The notes: generated from the sequence alone by a model not told the origin. A DNA stretch of 64,000 nucleotides from an uncultured delta proteobacterium (GCA_900079685.1 LT599019.1:465458-529457); one strand, 5' to 3'; positions 17,333 through 26,899 are shown, numbered from the stretch's first letter. Translations and numbers: made by a program.

Positions 17333-17367
17333 TGCCGCGCCCCCCGCCGGGGGACGCGGCATTTTTT
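17333..17367 (+). terminator. rho-independent terminator after the TauE gene
   Basis: GC-rich stem with one bulge (17333-17345 with 17349-17361) followed by TTTTTT. Confidence 0.85.
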
Positions 17368-17395
17368 ACCCCCTCTTTCCGGCCCGGGCGCATCC

Positions 17396-17546
17396 TAGAC
17401 AGTGTCGTCACGAGATGATTTTTTGTTCTCCGGCAAGGAAGATGAGCCTTTTATGAAGGGAGCGTACTCTGATGGTACGTGACCGGAATAAAAGGTGAAA
17501 TCTGACGCAGCCGGGGACAAAAAAGCGCTCGTGGCGACACTGTCTA
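17396..17546. mobile_element. MITE, copy 1 (151 bp, TA-flanked)
   Basis: The same 151-bp unit recurs at 60763-60913 with six differences, all transitions. Both copies start TAGACAGTG and end CACTGTCTA; the 19-bp terminal inverted repeats differ at one position. Outer TA dinucleotides fit TA target-site duplication as in IS630/Tc1-mariner elements. Internal dyads (CCTTTTAT with ATAAAAGG, and GTAC...GTAC) let the whole unit fold into a long hairpin. It has no coding capacity. Confidence 0.9.
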
Positions 17547-17634
17547 AACAAAATTGCAAATAAGCCGATAGAGCATAGAGTCTTCCCCGGTTTTTCCCAT
17601 GAGGATTTTCCCGGAGAGGATCACGGAAAAAATT

Positions 17635-17651
17635 TGGCATCGCCCTTGCAT
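17635..17651 (+). promoter_or_regulatory. sigma-54 promoter of fliD
   Basis: TGGCAT-N5-TTGCAT, nearly the full -24/-12 consensus, 65 bp before the fliD start. Confidence 0.8.
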
Positions 17652-17715
17652 AAATTGCGGCGCCACCCTTGTTTCCCACGACATGGGCAAAATTTTCCAA
17701 CAAGCGAGTCAGGCT

Positions 17716-20586
17716 ATGAGCAGTACCGTTCAGACACAATCCAGCTATCTCCCCTCGGAATACTTTTCCGGCGGGTTGAGCATTTCCGGCTTGACGGGCA
17801 ACGGGACCGACTTCACCTCCATGATCGACCAGTTGCGGAAGATCGAAATGATCCCCACCCAGCGCATGCTGCGCTGGAAGTCGGAATGGCAGCAGCGGCA
17901 GGACGCGTTCGGCGTCGTCCGGGAAGCTCTGGTCAACTTGCGCGATGTCTGCGCCAAAATGAACACCATGGACAAGTTCCTGGTGAAAACGGCCACCAGC
18001 TCCCAGCCCAACTTCGCGACCGCCACGGCCTCCAGCTCGGCCATCGCCAACAGCTACAAGCTTGAGATCAAGCAGGAAGCTTCGGTCAACATCTGGAGCA
18101 TGAACTCGGAATTCGCGGCCGGCACCACCAAGGTCACGGCCAGCGGCACGAGCGGCACCTTTGCCTATGAGTACCAGGGGAGCATCCGTTCCCTGACCGT
18201 TCCGCCGGATACCTCCCTGGAACAGCTCAAGAACATGATTAACAACGACACCAACAACCCCGGCGTGCGCGCGTCCCTCATCAAGAGCGCCAACGGCGTG
18301 ACCTTCCAGATCAAGGGCATGGATACGGGCGCGAAGAATTCGCTCTCCATCCTCTCCACGACCGGGCTCACGGGCGGGTTCGCGGGCCAGAACTACGAGC
18401 CGCACAAGCTGGTGTACAAAACCAGCATTGCAAACGCCACGGGCGGCGACGTCTACGCGAACACCTCCGGCAGCACCCAGGTGTTCACATACTCCTACAA
18501 CGGCGTGACCAGGAACGTCGATATCCCGGGCCATGCGACGCTTGAAACGTTCAAGCAGAAAATTGAGGAAGACAAGGTAAAATACCGGGCAGATCTCGCG
18601 CGCGCCAACAGCCTGGACCCCGACGACGCCTCCGCCGCCAACCAGGCGGCCATCGACGCGCTGGACAACAAACTCGCGGGCCTCACGGTGAATATCGAGG
18701 ATGACCCCAGCGGCAACAAAAACCTGGTATTCACGGGGAGCGCACCAAACCAGCCCATTACCGTTCCCAAGGGCGGCGCCTGGGAGAATCTGGGCAAACC
18801 CGCGACCGTGTCCACCCCGCCTTCCGGCGGCAACTGGCACATCAAGGAAGCCGAAAACGCCATGATCAAGGTGGACGGCTGGCCCACCGGCGACGGCAAC
18901 TGGCTGGAAGTTTCCAGCAACACGGTCACCGACGTGGTGGACGGGGTGACCTTCAACCTGATCGGCGAGGGCACCACGGTCATCAACGTGAGCACGGATA
19001 CCGAAGCCGTCACCCAGAACGTGGTGGACTTCATCGACGCGGTGAACAACATGCGCGCGGTCATCACGGAACTGACCAAGTACGACCCCAACAAGACCAC
19101 GGTGGACTACAACTACGCCCAAACGCAGTTCGAGATGCAGAAAGGCTCCCTGCTGACCGGCAACTACGGCATCCAGCTCATCAGTTCCCGGCTGAAGCAG
19201 GCCACAGCCGGCACGCCCAAGGGGTTTCTGCCCCAGTTCAAGGTGGGGGACCTCGCGCTCGGCGATCTGTACACTTCCCTCTCGCAGCTCGGCATCAAGA
19301 CCAAGGCCGAGGGGAGCGGCGGCGAAGGGTTCGGCCTGCTCGAGCTCAATACCGACCCCTCCATGCCCCTGCTGGAAGACATCCTCAAGAAAAACCCCGA
19401 GGCCGTGGCCGAATTTTTCGCCGCCGTCAACAAGGGCGTTTCCGATTCGTCGGACTTCAGCTTCGTCAGCAGCATGCAGACCATCACCAAGGCCGGCGCG
19501 TACAACGTAACGTACGAACTGGATACGGACGGCACTGTCAAGCCCGGAACGGCCTTTATCAACGGCAAGGCGGCCAAGTACTATGAAGATACGGGCCAGA
19601 TCGGTCTGGTCCGCACGGACCCCCAGTCCGCCGATTCTTCCATTGCCACCGCCTCCAGCACCGGGGAAACGGACTTCACCGCCACGGTCACGGTGAACCA
19701 GGAAGCCGTTGCCGCGTCCTCGAAGCTCCAGACGGACATGACCGACAAGGGCGCCCCGATCGCCACGGCTGACGGCAGGTTCTACTACACGTATGACGGC
19801 CAGGAATACTCCGTGAACGTCACCGTGGGTTCGCCGCCGGATGAGAAGCCGGACAGCCTTGCCACCCTCGCGCAAAAAATCAACTACCACTACCAGAACC
19901 CGGGCGTGACGGCGACCGTTGAAAAAACGGACGGCAAGTGGGGCATCGTCATCAAAAGCAAGGAGATGGGCGACGATCACTCCGTCACCGGTGTGCACTG
20001 GAGCTTCACCCCTGCGGGCTCGTCCGGCATCGACGCCGGGAACGTCACGGAGACCACGGGCAAGGACGCCAACTACGAAATAACATACAAGACGCCCAAC
20101 GGGGCGGAAAAGACGATCACCAAAACGGACGGCAAGTCCAACCTGATCTCCCTTCCCGGCGCGTCCGGCGTGTCCGTTACCTTGAAAAAAGCCGGCACGA
20201 CGACGATTACCGGGGAAAAGCACAACGACGCCGACGGTATCTACATCCAGGTCGACAACCGCACGCCGGGGGCATACTCCAGCACGGTGCGCGTCAAGCA
20301 GGGCAAGATCGGCGAAATACTCGAGATGCTGAACGGCACGCCCAACAAGCCCGAGGAAGGCATTCTCGGCAGCAAGGGCACGCTCCAGGTCCTGGTGGAC
20401 AACTACAACAAGATCATGGACGGCATCGACCAGAAAATCGAACGGGAAACCACCCGCCTCATCAAGTGGGAACGGACGATAAAGCTGCGCTTCTCGCGCC
20501 TTGAAGCCACACTCAAACAGTACGAGTCGCTCCAGGCGAGCATAGAATCGCAGGTCAAGCAACTCGGCAGCAACAGCAGCAAGTAA
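17716..20586 (+). CDS. fliD: flagellar hook-associated protein 2 / filament cap FliD
   Basis: 956 residues from the ATG at 17716; the frame is open from 17599, but the sigma-54 promoter lies in between. The N-terminus (SISGLTGNGTDFTSMIDQLRKIE) is the FliD N domain and the C-terminal 120 residues (VDNYNKIMDGIDQKIERE, LRFSRLEATLKQYESLQASIESQ) are the FliD C-terminal coiled coil. The middle (about 200-800) is enlarged with Ser/Thr/Gly-rich beta segments, making it much longer than usual (about 450-700). It caps the filament and folds exported flagellin. fliS follows 17 bp downstream. Confidence 0.93.
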   Translation: MSSTVQTQSSYLPSEYFSGGLSISGLTGNGTDFTSMIDQLRKIEMIPTQRMLRWKSEWQQRQDAFGVVREALVNLRDVCAKMNTMDKFLVKTATSSQPNFATATASSSAIANSYKLEIKQEASVNIWSMNSEFAAGTTKVTASGTSGTFAYEYQGSIRSLTVPPDTSLEQLKNMINNDTNNPGVRASLIKSANGVTFQIKGMDTGAKNSLSILSTTGLTGGFAGQNYEPHKLVYKTSIANATGGDVYANTSGSTQVFTYSYNGVTRNVDIPGHATLETFKQKIEEDKVKYRADLARANSLDPDDASAANQAAIDALDNKLAGLTVNIEDDPSGNKNLVFTGSAPNQPITVPKGGAWENLGKPATVSTPPSGGNWHIKEAENAMIKVDGWPTGDGNWLEVSSNTVTDVVDGVTFNLIGEGTTVINVSTDTEAVTQNVVDFIDAVNNMRAVITELTKYDPNKTTVDYNYAQTQFEMQKGSLLTGNYGIQLISSRLKQATAGTPKGFLPQFKVGDLALGDLYTSLSQLGIKTKAEGSGGEGFGLLELNTDPSMPLLEDILKKNPEAVAEFFAAVNKGVSDSSDFSFVSSMQTITKAGAYNVTYELDTDGTVKPGTAFINGKAAKYYEDTGQIGLVRTDPQSADSSIATASSTGETDFTATVTVNQEAVAASSKLQTDMTDKGAPIATADGRFYYTYDGQEYSVNVTVGSPPDEKPDSLATLAQKINYHYQNPGVTATVEKTDGKWGIVIKSKEMGDDHSVTGVHWSFTPAGSSGIDAGNVTETTGKDANYEITYKTPNGAEKTITKTDGKSNLISLPGASGVSVTLKKAGTTTITGEKHNDADGIYIQVDNRTPGAYSSTVRVKQGKIGEILEMLNGTPNKPEEGILGSKGTLQVLVDNYNKIMDGIDQKIERETTRLIKWERTIKLRFSRLEATLKQYESLQASIESQVKQLGSNSSK

Positions 20587-20603
20587 CAGCAGGGGGACAG
20601 TTC

Positions 20604-21365
20604 ATGCGTCAAGCGGCTAAAATGTATTTGGAAACCCAGGTCACCACGACCTCCCAGGGCCAGATTTTGATTATGCTCTACGACGGCGCGATCAAATTCC
20701 TGAACCAGGCCAAGGAGCGGATGGCGGCCAGAGACTACGCGGGCAAAGGGATACTCATCTCCAACGCCATTGACGTCATCAATGAGCTGGCGAGTTCCCT
20801 GAACGCCGAAAAGGGCGGCGACCTCGCGGCAAACCTCAACCAGTTGTATTTCTACTGCAACAAACGGCTGTTCATGGCGAACTCGCGCATGGACGTGGCG
20901 CCCATAGACGAGGTCATCAAGATCCTGAACGGTATCCGGAGCGCCTACGCCCAGATAGTCGATTCCCCGGAAGCCGTCGCCGCCATGGCCCAGGCCCAGG
21001 CGAACGCGGCCCCGGCAAAGGCGCCGCGCGCGCCCATGGGCGTCCACATGGCTCCCGCCGGGGCGCCCGTTCCCGCGGCCAAGGCCCGCAACGCCTACGC
21101 CGCCCAGAATATGGTCCCGGGCGTTGCCGTGGAACGGCCTCAACCCCAGCAAGCACCCGCGATGGAACAAATGCCCACGGCCCCGGCGGCCCCCGCCGCC
21201 ACCCGACCGGCGATGCCGGCGGAAATGCCCGTGGCCGAAGCCGCCGCGCCGGAAACCGCGCCCGCCATGCCGGACCTGGATATCGATACGCCTGCGCCGC
21301 TGCCCGGCTTGAGCCAGGTAAAGCGCATGGCGGCGTCGAACCTCTACCGCAAATTCGCGTCCTGA
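20604..21365 (+). CDS. fliS: flagellar export chaperone FliS with long Ala/Pro-rich tail
   Basis: 253 residues. The first 125 are a standard FliS helical bundle (YLETQVTTTSQGQILIMLYDGAIKFL). The second half is a low-complexity Ala/Pro/Met tail ending in a conserved-looking short motif (QVKRMAASNLYRKFAS). FliS binds flagellin C-termini in the cytosol and prevents early polymerisation. The extra 125 residues are not part of the usual domain. Confidence 0.92.
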   Translation: MRQAAKMYLETQVTTTSQGQILIMLYDGAIKFLNQAKERMAARDYAGKGILISNAIDVINELASSLNAEKGGDLAANLNQLYFYCNKRLFMANSRMDVAPIDEVIKILNGIRSAYAQIVDSPEAVAAMAQAQANAAPAKAPRAPMGVHMAPAGAPVPAAKARNAYAAQNMVPGVAVERPQPQQAPAMEQMPTAPAAPAATRPAMPAEMPVAEAAAPETAPAMPDLDIDTPAPLPGLSQVKRMAASNLYRKFAS

Positions 21366-21381
21366 CGCGAACCCGTGAAAA

Positions 21382-21419
21382 AACGCAAAAGGCCTGCCGA
21401 GCGGCAGGCCTTTTGCGTT
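21382..21419. terminator. bidirectional terminator between fliS and pssA
   Basis: Perfect 18-bp stem (21382-21399 with 21402-21419), with A-rich and T-rich ends suiting both convergent genes. Confidence 0.85.
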
Positions 21420-21432
21420 CCCGTCCAATCCC

Positions 21433-22179
21433 TTACTGCGTGAACGGCAGGGGGGTTTTCTTCGGCAGCAGAATGAAGGTGTAAACCAGACCCACGATGA
21501 TGTAGATGAAAAACAGCAGGAACCCGAACAATCGCGGCTCCGCCATAATCATGGAGAACAGCAGGATGGCGGTAACCATGGATCTGTACCGGTGCGTCCG
21601 TAAGAAGCCGTATTCCTTGAATGAATAGTAACGCACGCGGCTGACCATCAACACGCCCAAAAGGCCGGTGAGCAGCAGGCAAAAGCCCGGCACGAGCCCT
21701 TGCAGCATGGTGGGGAGGTAGGGGACGAAAAATACCAGCGCCGCAAGGGTGCAGCCGGCCGCCGGGATGGGCAGGCCGATGAAGAACTTTTTCGAGGCGC
21801 CGCTGGCGGCGGCCACGTTGAAACGGGCAAGGCGCAACGCGCCGCAGGTGGCGAACAAAAAGGCCATGGCCGCGCCCGTCCTGCCGAAGGCGTCGATCAT
21901 CCAGGCATAGACCATGAAGCCCGGCGCCACGCCGAACGCCACGAGATCCGCCAGGGAATCGTACTGCACGCCGAACTCGCTGGACGTGCCGGTCAGCCGG
22001 GCCACCTTGCCGTCAAGGCCGTCCATGAGGGCGCTGAACAAGATGCCCATGGCGCTCCATTCAAATTTGCCGTTGGACGCCCAGATGATGGCCATGAACC
22101 CCGTGAACAGGCTGGCCGTGGTGAAAAGGTTGGGCAGAATGTAAATGCCCCTGCGGACGATGTGCTTATTTTCTTCCAT
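21433..22179 (-). CDS. pssA: CDP-diacylglycerol-serine O-phosphatidyltransferase
   Basis: 248 residues from the ATG at 22179. The CDP-alcohol phosphotransferase motif DG-x2-AR-x8-G-x3-D-x3-D is present (from DGLDGKVAR to YDSLAD), with about seven hydrophobic segments. It makes phosphatidylserine at the membrane. The decarboxylase gene psd lies 90 bp upstream in the same direction, so the pair gives phosphatidylethanolamine. Confidence 0.92.
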   Translation of the reverse strand: MEENKHIVRRGIYILPNLFTTASLFTGFMAIIWASNGKFEWSAMGILFSALMDGLDGKVARLTGTSSEFGVQYDSLADLVAFGVAPGFMVYAWMIDAFGRTGAAMAFLFATCGALRLARFNVAAASGASKKFFIGLPIPAAGCTLAALVFFVPYLPTMLQGLVPGFCLLLTGLLGVLMVSRVRYYSFKEYGFLRTHRYRSMVTAILLFSMIMAEPRLFGFLLFFIYIIVGLVYTFILLPKKTPLPFTQ

Positions 22180-22269
22180 GAAAGCCTCCGGCAGGCGACG
22201 CGCCTGCACAATCGGGAGATGCGGCAGCCGGAAAACCCGGTCACCGCGCGCCCCCTCGCCAATCCGCCG

Positions 22270-22917
22270 CTATGCGGCGCTTTTCCGTTCCGCCAGAACG
22301 CTCTGGCCCGCGACCACCTTCTGACCGATGGACACGGCGGGAACATAGTCATCCGGCAGATAGAGGTCAACCCGCGAGCCGAACCGGATCATGCCGAACC
22401 GCTCGCCCCGTTCGAGTTTCTCCCCCTCCTCCACCCGGCACACGATGCGCCGCGCGATGAGCCCGGCGATCTGGACCATGGTGAAGGACCCTTCCTTGCC
22501 CTCCACGGCATAGGCGCAGCGTTCGTTGTCGTGGGAGGCCTTGTCCAGGGCCGCGTTGAAAAATTTGCCCGGATGGTAGGCGATGGCCGTGATCTTCCCG
22601 GCGACGGGCGTTCTGTTCACATGCACGTTGAAAACGTTCATGAAGACGCTGATGCAGACGCGCTGCTGCCCGGTGAACGGGTCCGGCATGGGCTGAATTT
22701 TGACGATTTTGCCGTCCGCCGGGCTGACGGCGCGGTTCGCACCCGTCGGCACGACCCGTTCCGGGTCGCGGAAAAAGTGCCCGGCAAACCAGGTGGCGGC
22801 CAGTAAGATAACCGCCATCGGCCAGCAGCCGATGACGGCAAAGATCAACGTTGAAAACGCGCAGAGAAAAATAAAGGGATATCCTTCCGGGGCAATGCCT
22901 ATTCTGCCGTGGCGCAT
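22270..22917 (-). CDS. psd: phosphatidylserine decarboxylase (short, archaeal-type family)
   Basis: 215 residues from the ATG at 22917; the upstream frame is rejected because it lacks a start signal. [10 protein letters not shown] contains the Gly-Ser self-cleavage site that creates the pyruvoyl cofactor. VSPADGKIV and [11 protein letters not shown] are other family motifs. One or two N-terminal membrane segments are present. It converts PS to PE. Confidence 0.92.
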   Translation of the reverse strand: MRHGRIGIAPEGYPFIFLCAFSTLIFAVIGCWPMAVILLAATWFAGHFFRDPERVVPTGANRAVSPADGKIVKIQPMPDPFTGQQRVCISVFMNVFNVHVNRTPVAGKITAIAYHPGKFFNAALDKASHDNERCAYAVEGKEGSFTMVQIAGLIARRIVCRVEEGEKLERGERFGMIRFGSRVDLYLPDDYVPAVSIGQKVVAGQSVLAERKSAA

Positions 22918-23173
22918 GTAAACTCCTTGTCCTGAAAAATGCTGTCGAATTATGCAGTATACCGCGTTTTTCCCCGCACCGCAAAGCCCAAAACAGGAGG
23001 GTAACGGCCGCCGAATAGACGGCATTGGCCGGTCTTTTCAAGGGCGGCCCGCCGTGGTAGACTTCTCGCATAACCACTTTCCGAAGGACGGCTTTTGCCG
23101 CGGCCCGTTCCGTTCCGGAATCTATTTTCACGCGGCCTCTGGCAAACTTCGGCAAAAGGATTATATCGTACTC

Positions 23174-24244
23174 ATGGATACCGTAACTCATCTCGTCGCC
23201 GGGGCTCTGACGCCGCTGGCCTTCAGAAATGCGCCCAAAACCCGCATGCTGACGCTGTTCGGCATCATCTGCGGGGAATTCCCGGATATCGACGTCATCG
23301 CGGGCAAAAGCCCGGAAGCCATTCTGGCCTTTCACCGGGGAGCCACGCACGCCCTTCTCGCCCAGCCCCTGTTCGCGCTTATTCTGGCCCTCGTCTTTCA
23401 CCGGCTGATAAAAAAAGGGGACGATTCGGGCGCCTGGACCTTTGCGAAAACATGGTCCGTGGCGCTCCTGGCGCTCCTCATCCACCTGTTCCTCGACTGC
23501 ATGACGACCTTCGGCACCCAGATTTTCCTGCCGTTCTCGGACCTGCGCGTGGCCTTGCCTGCCATGTACATCATCGATTTCTCGCTGACCCTGCCCCTTA
23601 TTGCGATTCTTGGGGCCATCCTGGTAAAAGGCGGGCTCTCTCCCAAGCGTCCCGCGCCCGAGGCCGCGCGCACCCGCCTCGCCCGGGGGGGCCTCGTCTG
23701 GCTCATCGCCTACCCCGTGCTCGCCCTCTGCCTGAACTACGGCATCGCGTCAAACCTCAAAACCGCTTACGCCTTCTCCGGGAACACGCAGGGCATAACG
23801 TCGGTGGAGCTTTCTCCGGAGCCTTTCGCGCCGCTCAACTGGAAGGTTGTGCCCATCGCGCCGGACAAGTACTACATGGGGCGGTTCTTTCTGCCTTCCC
23901 GGGACAGGGACATTTCCTTCACAGCCTACGAGCGCCCGGACGCCGTGTTCGGCAAAGCCCAGGAGGACATTCCCCTGTTCCGGCTGTTCGGGCGTTTCGC
24001 GACCTACACCTTTGCGACCGTGGCCAGGGAAGGGGACGATACCGTTTATACCTTCGCGGACGTGCGGTACGAAGCCACCATGCCCGGCCTCATGGCGGCC
24101 GTGGGCAGGAGCGACGGCATTTTCCTCATGCAGATCAAAATGCGGGACGGGACCTTTGCCGCCTACCGGTTTCTGTACCGGGGGCGGGACGCGGCGACGA
24201 CGAAATGGGAAACCGCCCCCGGGATTCCGGCCAATGCCGGATAG
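23174..24244 (+). CDS. YdjM-like membrane-bound metal-dependent hydrolase (DUF457)
   Basis: 356 residues from the ATG at 23174. The N-terminus MDTVTHLVAGAL and the motifs FPDIDV and HRGATHALL carry the His/Asp ligands of the LexA-regulated YdjM-type family. Four hydrophobic segments span about 60-200, followed by a soluble C-terminal domain of about 150 residues. The function of the family is not established. Confidence 0.85.
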   Translation: MDTVTHLVAGALTPLAFRNAPKTRMLTLFGIICGEFPDIDVIAGKSPEAILAFHRGATHALLAQPLFALILALVFHRLIKKGDDSGAWTFAKTWSVALLALLIHLFLDCMTTFGTQIFLPFSDLRVALPAMYIIDFSLTLPLIAILGAILVKGGLSPKRPAPEAARTRLARGGLVWLIAYPVLALCLNYGIASNLKTAYAFSGNTQGITSVELSPEPFAPLNWKVVPIAPDKYYMGRFFLPSRDRDISFTAYERPDAVFGKAQEDIPLFRLFGRFATYTFATVAREGDDTVYTFADVRYEATMPGLMAAVGRSDGIFLMQIKMRDGTFAAYRFLYRGRDAATTKWETAPGIPANAG

Positions 24245-24533
24245 CCGGGCCCGCAAAAAACAGCGGGCACGCAAGTTCCGGCATCCCGCCCCCTTGCCCG
24301 CGCCGCGCTTTTCCGCCTGCCTGTATGTCCGGCTGGACCCGCGGGACGTGGCCATGTTCCGGTTTCTCCTGGAAGCCGAGGACAACCTCGCCTACATGAG
24401 CACCGTGGACCGCTGGTCCTCTGTGCTGCGCGTGACCTTTTCCCCGCACCAGGAAGGCGCTGTCCGCCGTTATCTTGAAACCGTGCGCGAAAAAATCGCG
24501 TTCGACGTGGTTCCGGTCCCCGAGCGGAACTGA
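24234..24533 (+). CDS. DUF4911-like small protein
   Basis: 99 residues, overlapping the previous gene by 11 bp in another frame. The core FRFLLEAEDNLAYMSTVDRWSSVLRVTFSPHQEGAVRRYLETV resembles DUF4911, a short domain of unknown function common in Desulfovibrio-type genomes. The N-terminal 25 residues are basic. Overlap and spacing suggest co-transcription with its neighbours. Confidence 0.65.
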   Translation: MPDSRARKKQRARKFRHPAPLPAPRFSACLYVRLDPRDVAMFRFLLEAEDNLAYMSTVDRWSSVLRVTFSPHQEGAVRRYLETVREKIAFDVVPVPERN

Positions 24534-24548
24534 AAGGAACTCCCCGCC

Positions 24549-25037
24549 ATGAGCCAGTTGAATCCCGCCCATATCGCGTCCCTGCTCGAACTCCTCAATC
24601 AGTCCCCTTACTCCAGGCTTCTGTCCATGGAGATCACGGCGATGGGGCCGGGCCACGCCTTGGTCGCGGCGGCCCTCGGCGAAAAGCACCGGAACACGTT
24701 CGGCGGGCTGCACGGCGGCGTGCACGCCTCTGTTATCGAAACCGCCGCCTACTGGGCGCTCTACTGCGATCTGCCCGAGGACGCGGGCATGGTCACCCTG
24801 GATCTGGCCGTCACCGACCTCGCCCCGGCCAAGAACGGCGAGCTGCGGGCCGAGGCCAGGCGGATCAAGGCCGGGAGGACCATCTGCCTGGCCGAAGTCA
24901 CGGTGACGGACGCCACCGGCAAACTGCTGGCCCACGGCACGTCCAAACTGATGGTCACTCCGGGGCTGCAATCCGTCCGCCAATCGGTCGCCGCCATGGG
25001 CCGCGAGCCCCTGCCGCCGAAATTTCTGGACAGCTGA
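24549..25037 (+). CDS. PaaI-family hotdog thioesterase
   Basis: 162 residues with the hotdog signature LHGGVHASVIETAAYWAL. AAGGAA precedes the ATG. It is related to, but clearly distinct from, the thioesterase at 13474. The acyl-CoA substrate is unknown. Confidence 0.87.
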   Translation: MSQLNPAHIASLLELLNQSPYSRLLSMEITAMGPGHALVAAALGEKHRNTFGGLHGGVHASVIETAAYWALYCDLPEDAGMVTLDLAVTDLAPAKNGELRAEARRIKAGRTICLAEVTVTDATGKLLAHGTSKLMVTPGLQSVRQSVAAMGREPLPPKFLDS

Positions 25038-25041
25038 AACA

Positions 25042-25077
25042 GTGCGGCAGGTCCGGGACATCCCGGACCTGCCGCAC
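25042..25077. terminator. bidirectional terminator
   Basis: Perfect 17-bp stem with a two-base spacer between the convergent thioesterase and sufD-like genes. Confidence 0.75.
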
Positions 25078-25102
25078 CATCAAAAACCCCTTAGAACACT
25101 CT

Positions 25103-26026
25103 CTACTTCAGAAACCCGTTGATGATCTGCGCCTCGGCTTCTTCCGCCGTCAGGCCGAGCGTCATGAGCTTCGTCAGCTGCTCGCCCGCTATTTTCCCGA
25201 TGGCCGCCTCGTGGATCAGGGACGCGTCCACGTGCGCGGCGGTTATTTCCGGGACGGCCGTGACCACGGCGTTGCCCATGATGATGGCGTCGCATTCGGA
25301 ATGGCCCACGCAGGCGTTGTTGCCGGTGATCTTTGATACGAAGGCCTGGCGCGAGTTCCCCTTGGCCACGGAGCGGGAAACGAGCCCGGCCTTGGCGTTT
25401 TTACCGCTGATATCCAGCACGAACTCGGTTTTCGCGGACTGATCCCCGTCCGTCAGGAGCTTTTCCGTGACGCTCAGCACACTGTCGTCCGCGAGAACGG
25501 CCCTGGTCACGCGGTGGGTGGCGTCCACGCCTTCCAGCTGGATGCTCTCCATGGTGAAGCTGCCGCCCTCGCCGAGGTAAATGTCCGTCACCGGGTTAAG
25601 AACGCGGTCCCCTTCCGCCGCGCCGCTGCCGTAGTGCGTCTCCTTATAGGTGACGTGGGCGTTTTTCCCGATATGGAAGCAGTGGACGCCGTCGTGCCGC
25701 GAGGTATCGCACCCGCTGTTGTGGATGCCGCAGCCCGCGACGATGAGGATGTCCTCGCAGTCCTCGCCGATATAGAAATCGTTGGCCACGATATCCGTGA
25801 ACCCGCTGCCGTTGACCGCGACCGGGATATGCACCTTCTCCCCTTTTGTTCCCGGCTTGACGTGGATGTCGATGCCGGTGCCGTCTTTTTTCGGGACGAT
25901 GGAAACCCTGGCGGAATCCGCCCGGCCGATGCTTTTCCCGTTAACGCGCAGGTTGAAGGCGCCCGACGGCGTGCCTTCGATGCCCGCGACGGTCCGTAAC
26001 AGATCGTTGACTATGGTATCGCTCAT
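25103..26026 (-). CDS. SufB/SufD-family Fe-S assembly scaffold protein
   Basis: 307 residues, shorter than typical SufB or SufD (about 420-480). The beta-helix core is recognisable (IHNSGCDTSRHDGVHCFHIGKNAHVTYKETHYG) and ends with RQAFVSKITGNNACVGHSECDAI. It contains Cys and His residues as in archaeal-type SufD-like proteins. With the SufC-like ATPase it should form a minimal SUF scaffold; no sufS, sufE or sufU is adjacent. It overlaps the ATPase gene by 4 bp. Confidence 0.87.
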   Translation of the reverse strand: MSDTIVNDLLRTVAGIEGTPSGAFNLRVNGKSIGRADSARVSIVPKKDGTGIDIHVKPGTKGEKVHIPVAVNGSGFTDIVANDFYIGEDCEDILIVAGCGIHNSGCDTSRHDGVHCFHIGKNAHVTYKETHYGSGAAEGDRVLNPVTDIYLGEGGSFTMESIQLEGVDATHRVTRAVLADDSVLSVTEKLLTDGDQSAKTEFVLDISGKNAKAGLVSRSVAKGNSRQAFVSKITGNNACVGHSECDAIIMGNAVVTAVPEITAAHVDASLIHEAAIGKIAGEQLTKLMTLGLTAEEAEAQIINGFLK

Positions 26027-26754
26027 TGCGCTTTGCTCCTGATGATTTCACAGGTTGCCGCGCCGATCGCCAGGGAGGGAAGGATCTTCTCGCGCGGCCC
26101 GATGTGGGCCAATTTTCCCTGCCGCAGCACGGCAACGGTATCCGCGACCTCCAGGATGCGCTCCTGGTGGGAAATGATAACGGCCGCGCCCTTGCGGGCT
26201 TCCCTGATTTTCCGGAACACCGCGATCAGGTTCTGGAAACTCCAGAGGTCGATGCCCGCCTCCGGCTCGTCAAAAATGGAAAGCACGGTCCCCCTCGCGA
26301 GCAGCATGGCGATTTCGATCCGCTTCATTTCCCCGCCGGAAAGCGTTCCGTTCAGTTCGCGGGTGACGTAATCGTTGGCGCACATGCCCACTTCCGAGAG
26401 GTAACTACAGGCTTCCTCCACGCTCAGGTCCCGCCCGGCGGCCAGGGAAAGCAGATCCTGCACGGAAATACCCTTGAACCGCACCGGCTGCTGGAAGGCG
26501 AACCCGACGCCCAGCCGGGCGCGTTCCGTCACGTCGAGTTCCGTTATATCCTGCCCGTTCAAGAGAATCCGCCCGCCGGACGGCTTCTGGATGCCCATAA
26601 TCACTTTGGCCAGGGTGGACTTGCCGCCGCCGTTCGGCCCGGTAATCACAAAAAAACTGTTGGCGGCAACGGTAAAACTCACGTCATCCAGGATCTTCCT
26701 GGGGCGCTTGTCCTCGCCCGCCACCGTCACGGTTATGTTTTGCAGCTCAAGCAC
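26023..26754 (-). CDS. sufC: SufC-like Fe-S assembly ATPase
   Basis: 243 residues from a GTG start at 26754, chosen because AAGGAG lies 5 bp before it; an upstream ATG at 26805 has no such signal. Walker A GPNGGGKST, signature LSGGEMKR and Walker B SIFDEPEAGID are present. It forms a complex with the SufD-like protein and is divergent from an HxlR regulator. Confidence 0.9.
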   Translation of the reverse strand: MLELQNITVTVAGEDKRPRKILDDVSFTVAANSFFVITGPNGGGKSTLAKVIMGIQKPSGGRILLNGQDITELDVTERARLGVGFAFQQPVRFKGISVQDLLSLAAGRDLSVEEACSYLSEVGMCANDYVTRELNGTLSGGEMKRIEIAMLLARGTVLSIFDEPEAGIDLWSFQNLIAVFRKIREARKGAAVIISHQERILEVADTVAVLRQGKLAHIGPREKILPSLAIGAATCEIIRSKAQ

Positions 26755-26796
26755 GTGAACTCCTTTGCGGAAAACAACACGGCACGCCATGCCGTC

Positions 26797-26825
26797 TTGT
26801 GCCATTGGTTCCTTTGTTGTATAGT
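26797..26825 (+). promoter_or_regulatory. candidate promoter of the hxlR gene
   Basis: TTGTGC, 17-bp spacer, TATAGT. Confidence 0.5.
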
Positions 26826-26848
26826 TTTACTACTTGATTAGTTTTATG

Positions 26849-26873
26849 CAAGTACGCAGTGTTTTTGTACTTG
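26849..26873. promoter_or_regulatory. candidate HxlR operator
   Basis: CAAGTAC and GTACTTG form a 7-bp inverted repeat with an 11-bp spacer, located between the divergent sufC and hxlR genes. A further GTAC follows at 26874-26877. HxlR-family proteins commonly bind such GTAC-type dyads. Confidence 0.5.
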
Positions 26874-26899
26874 GTACGAAAAAACATACTGGAGGAGCC

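Noticed and set aside
17395..20562. 1055-codon open frame on the minus strand opposite fliD
   Set aside because: Codon-phase shadow of a GC-rich gene; fliD is identified by its domains and the opposite product is low-complexity.
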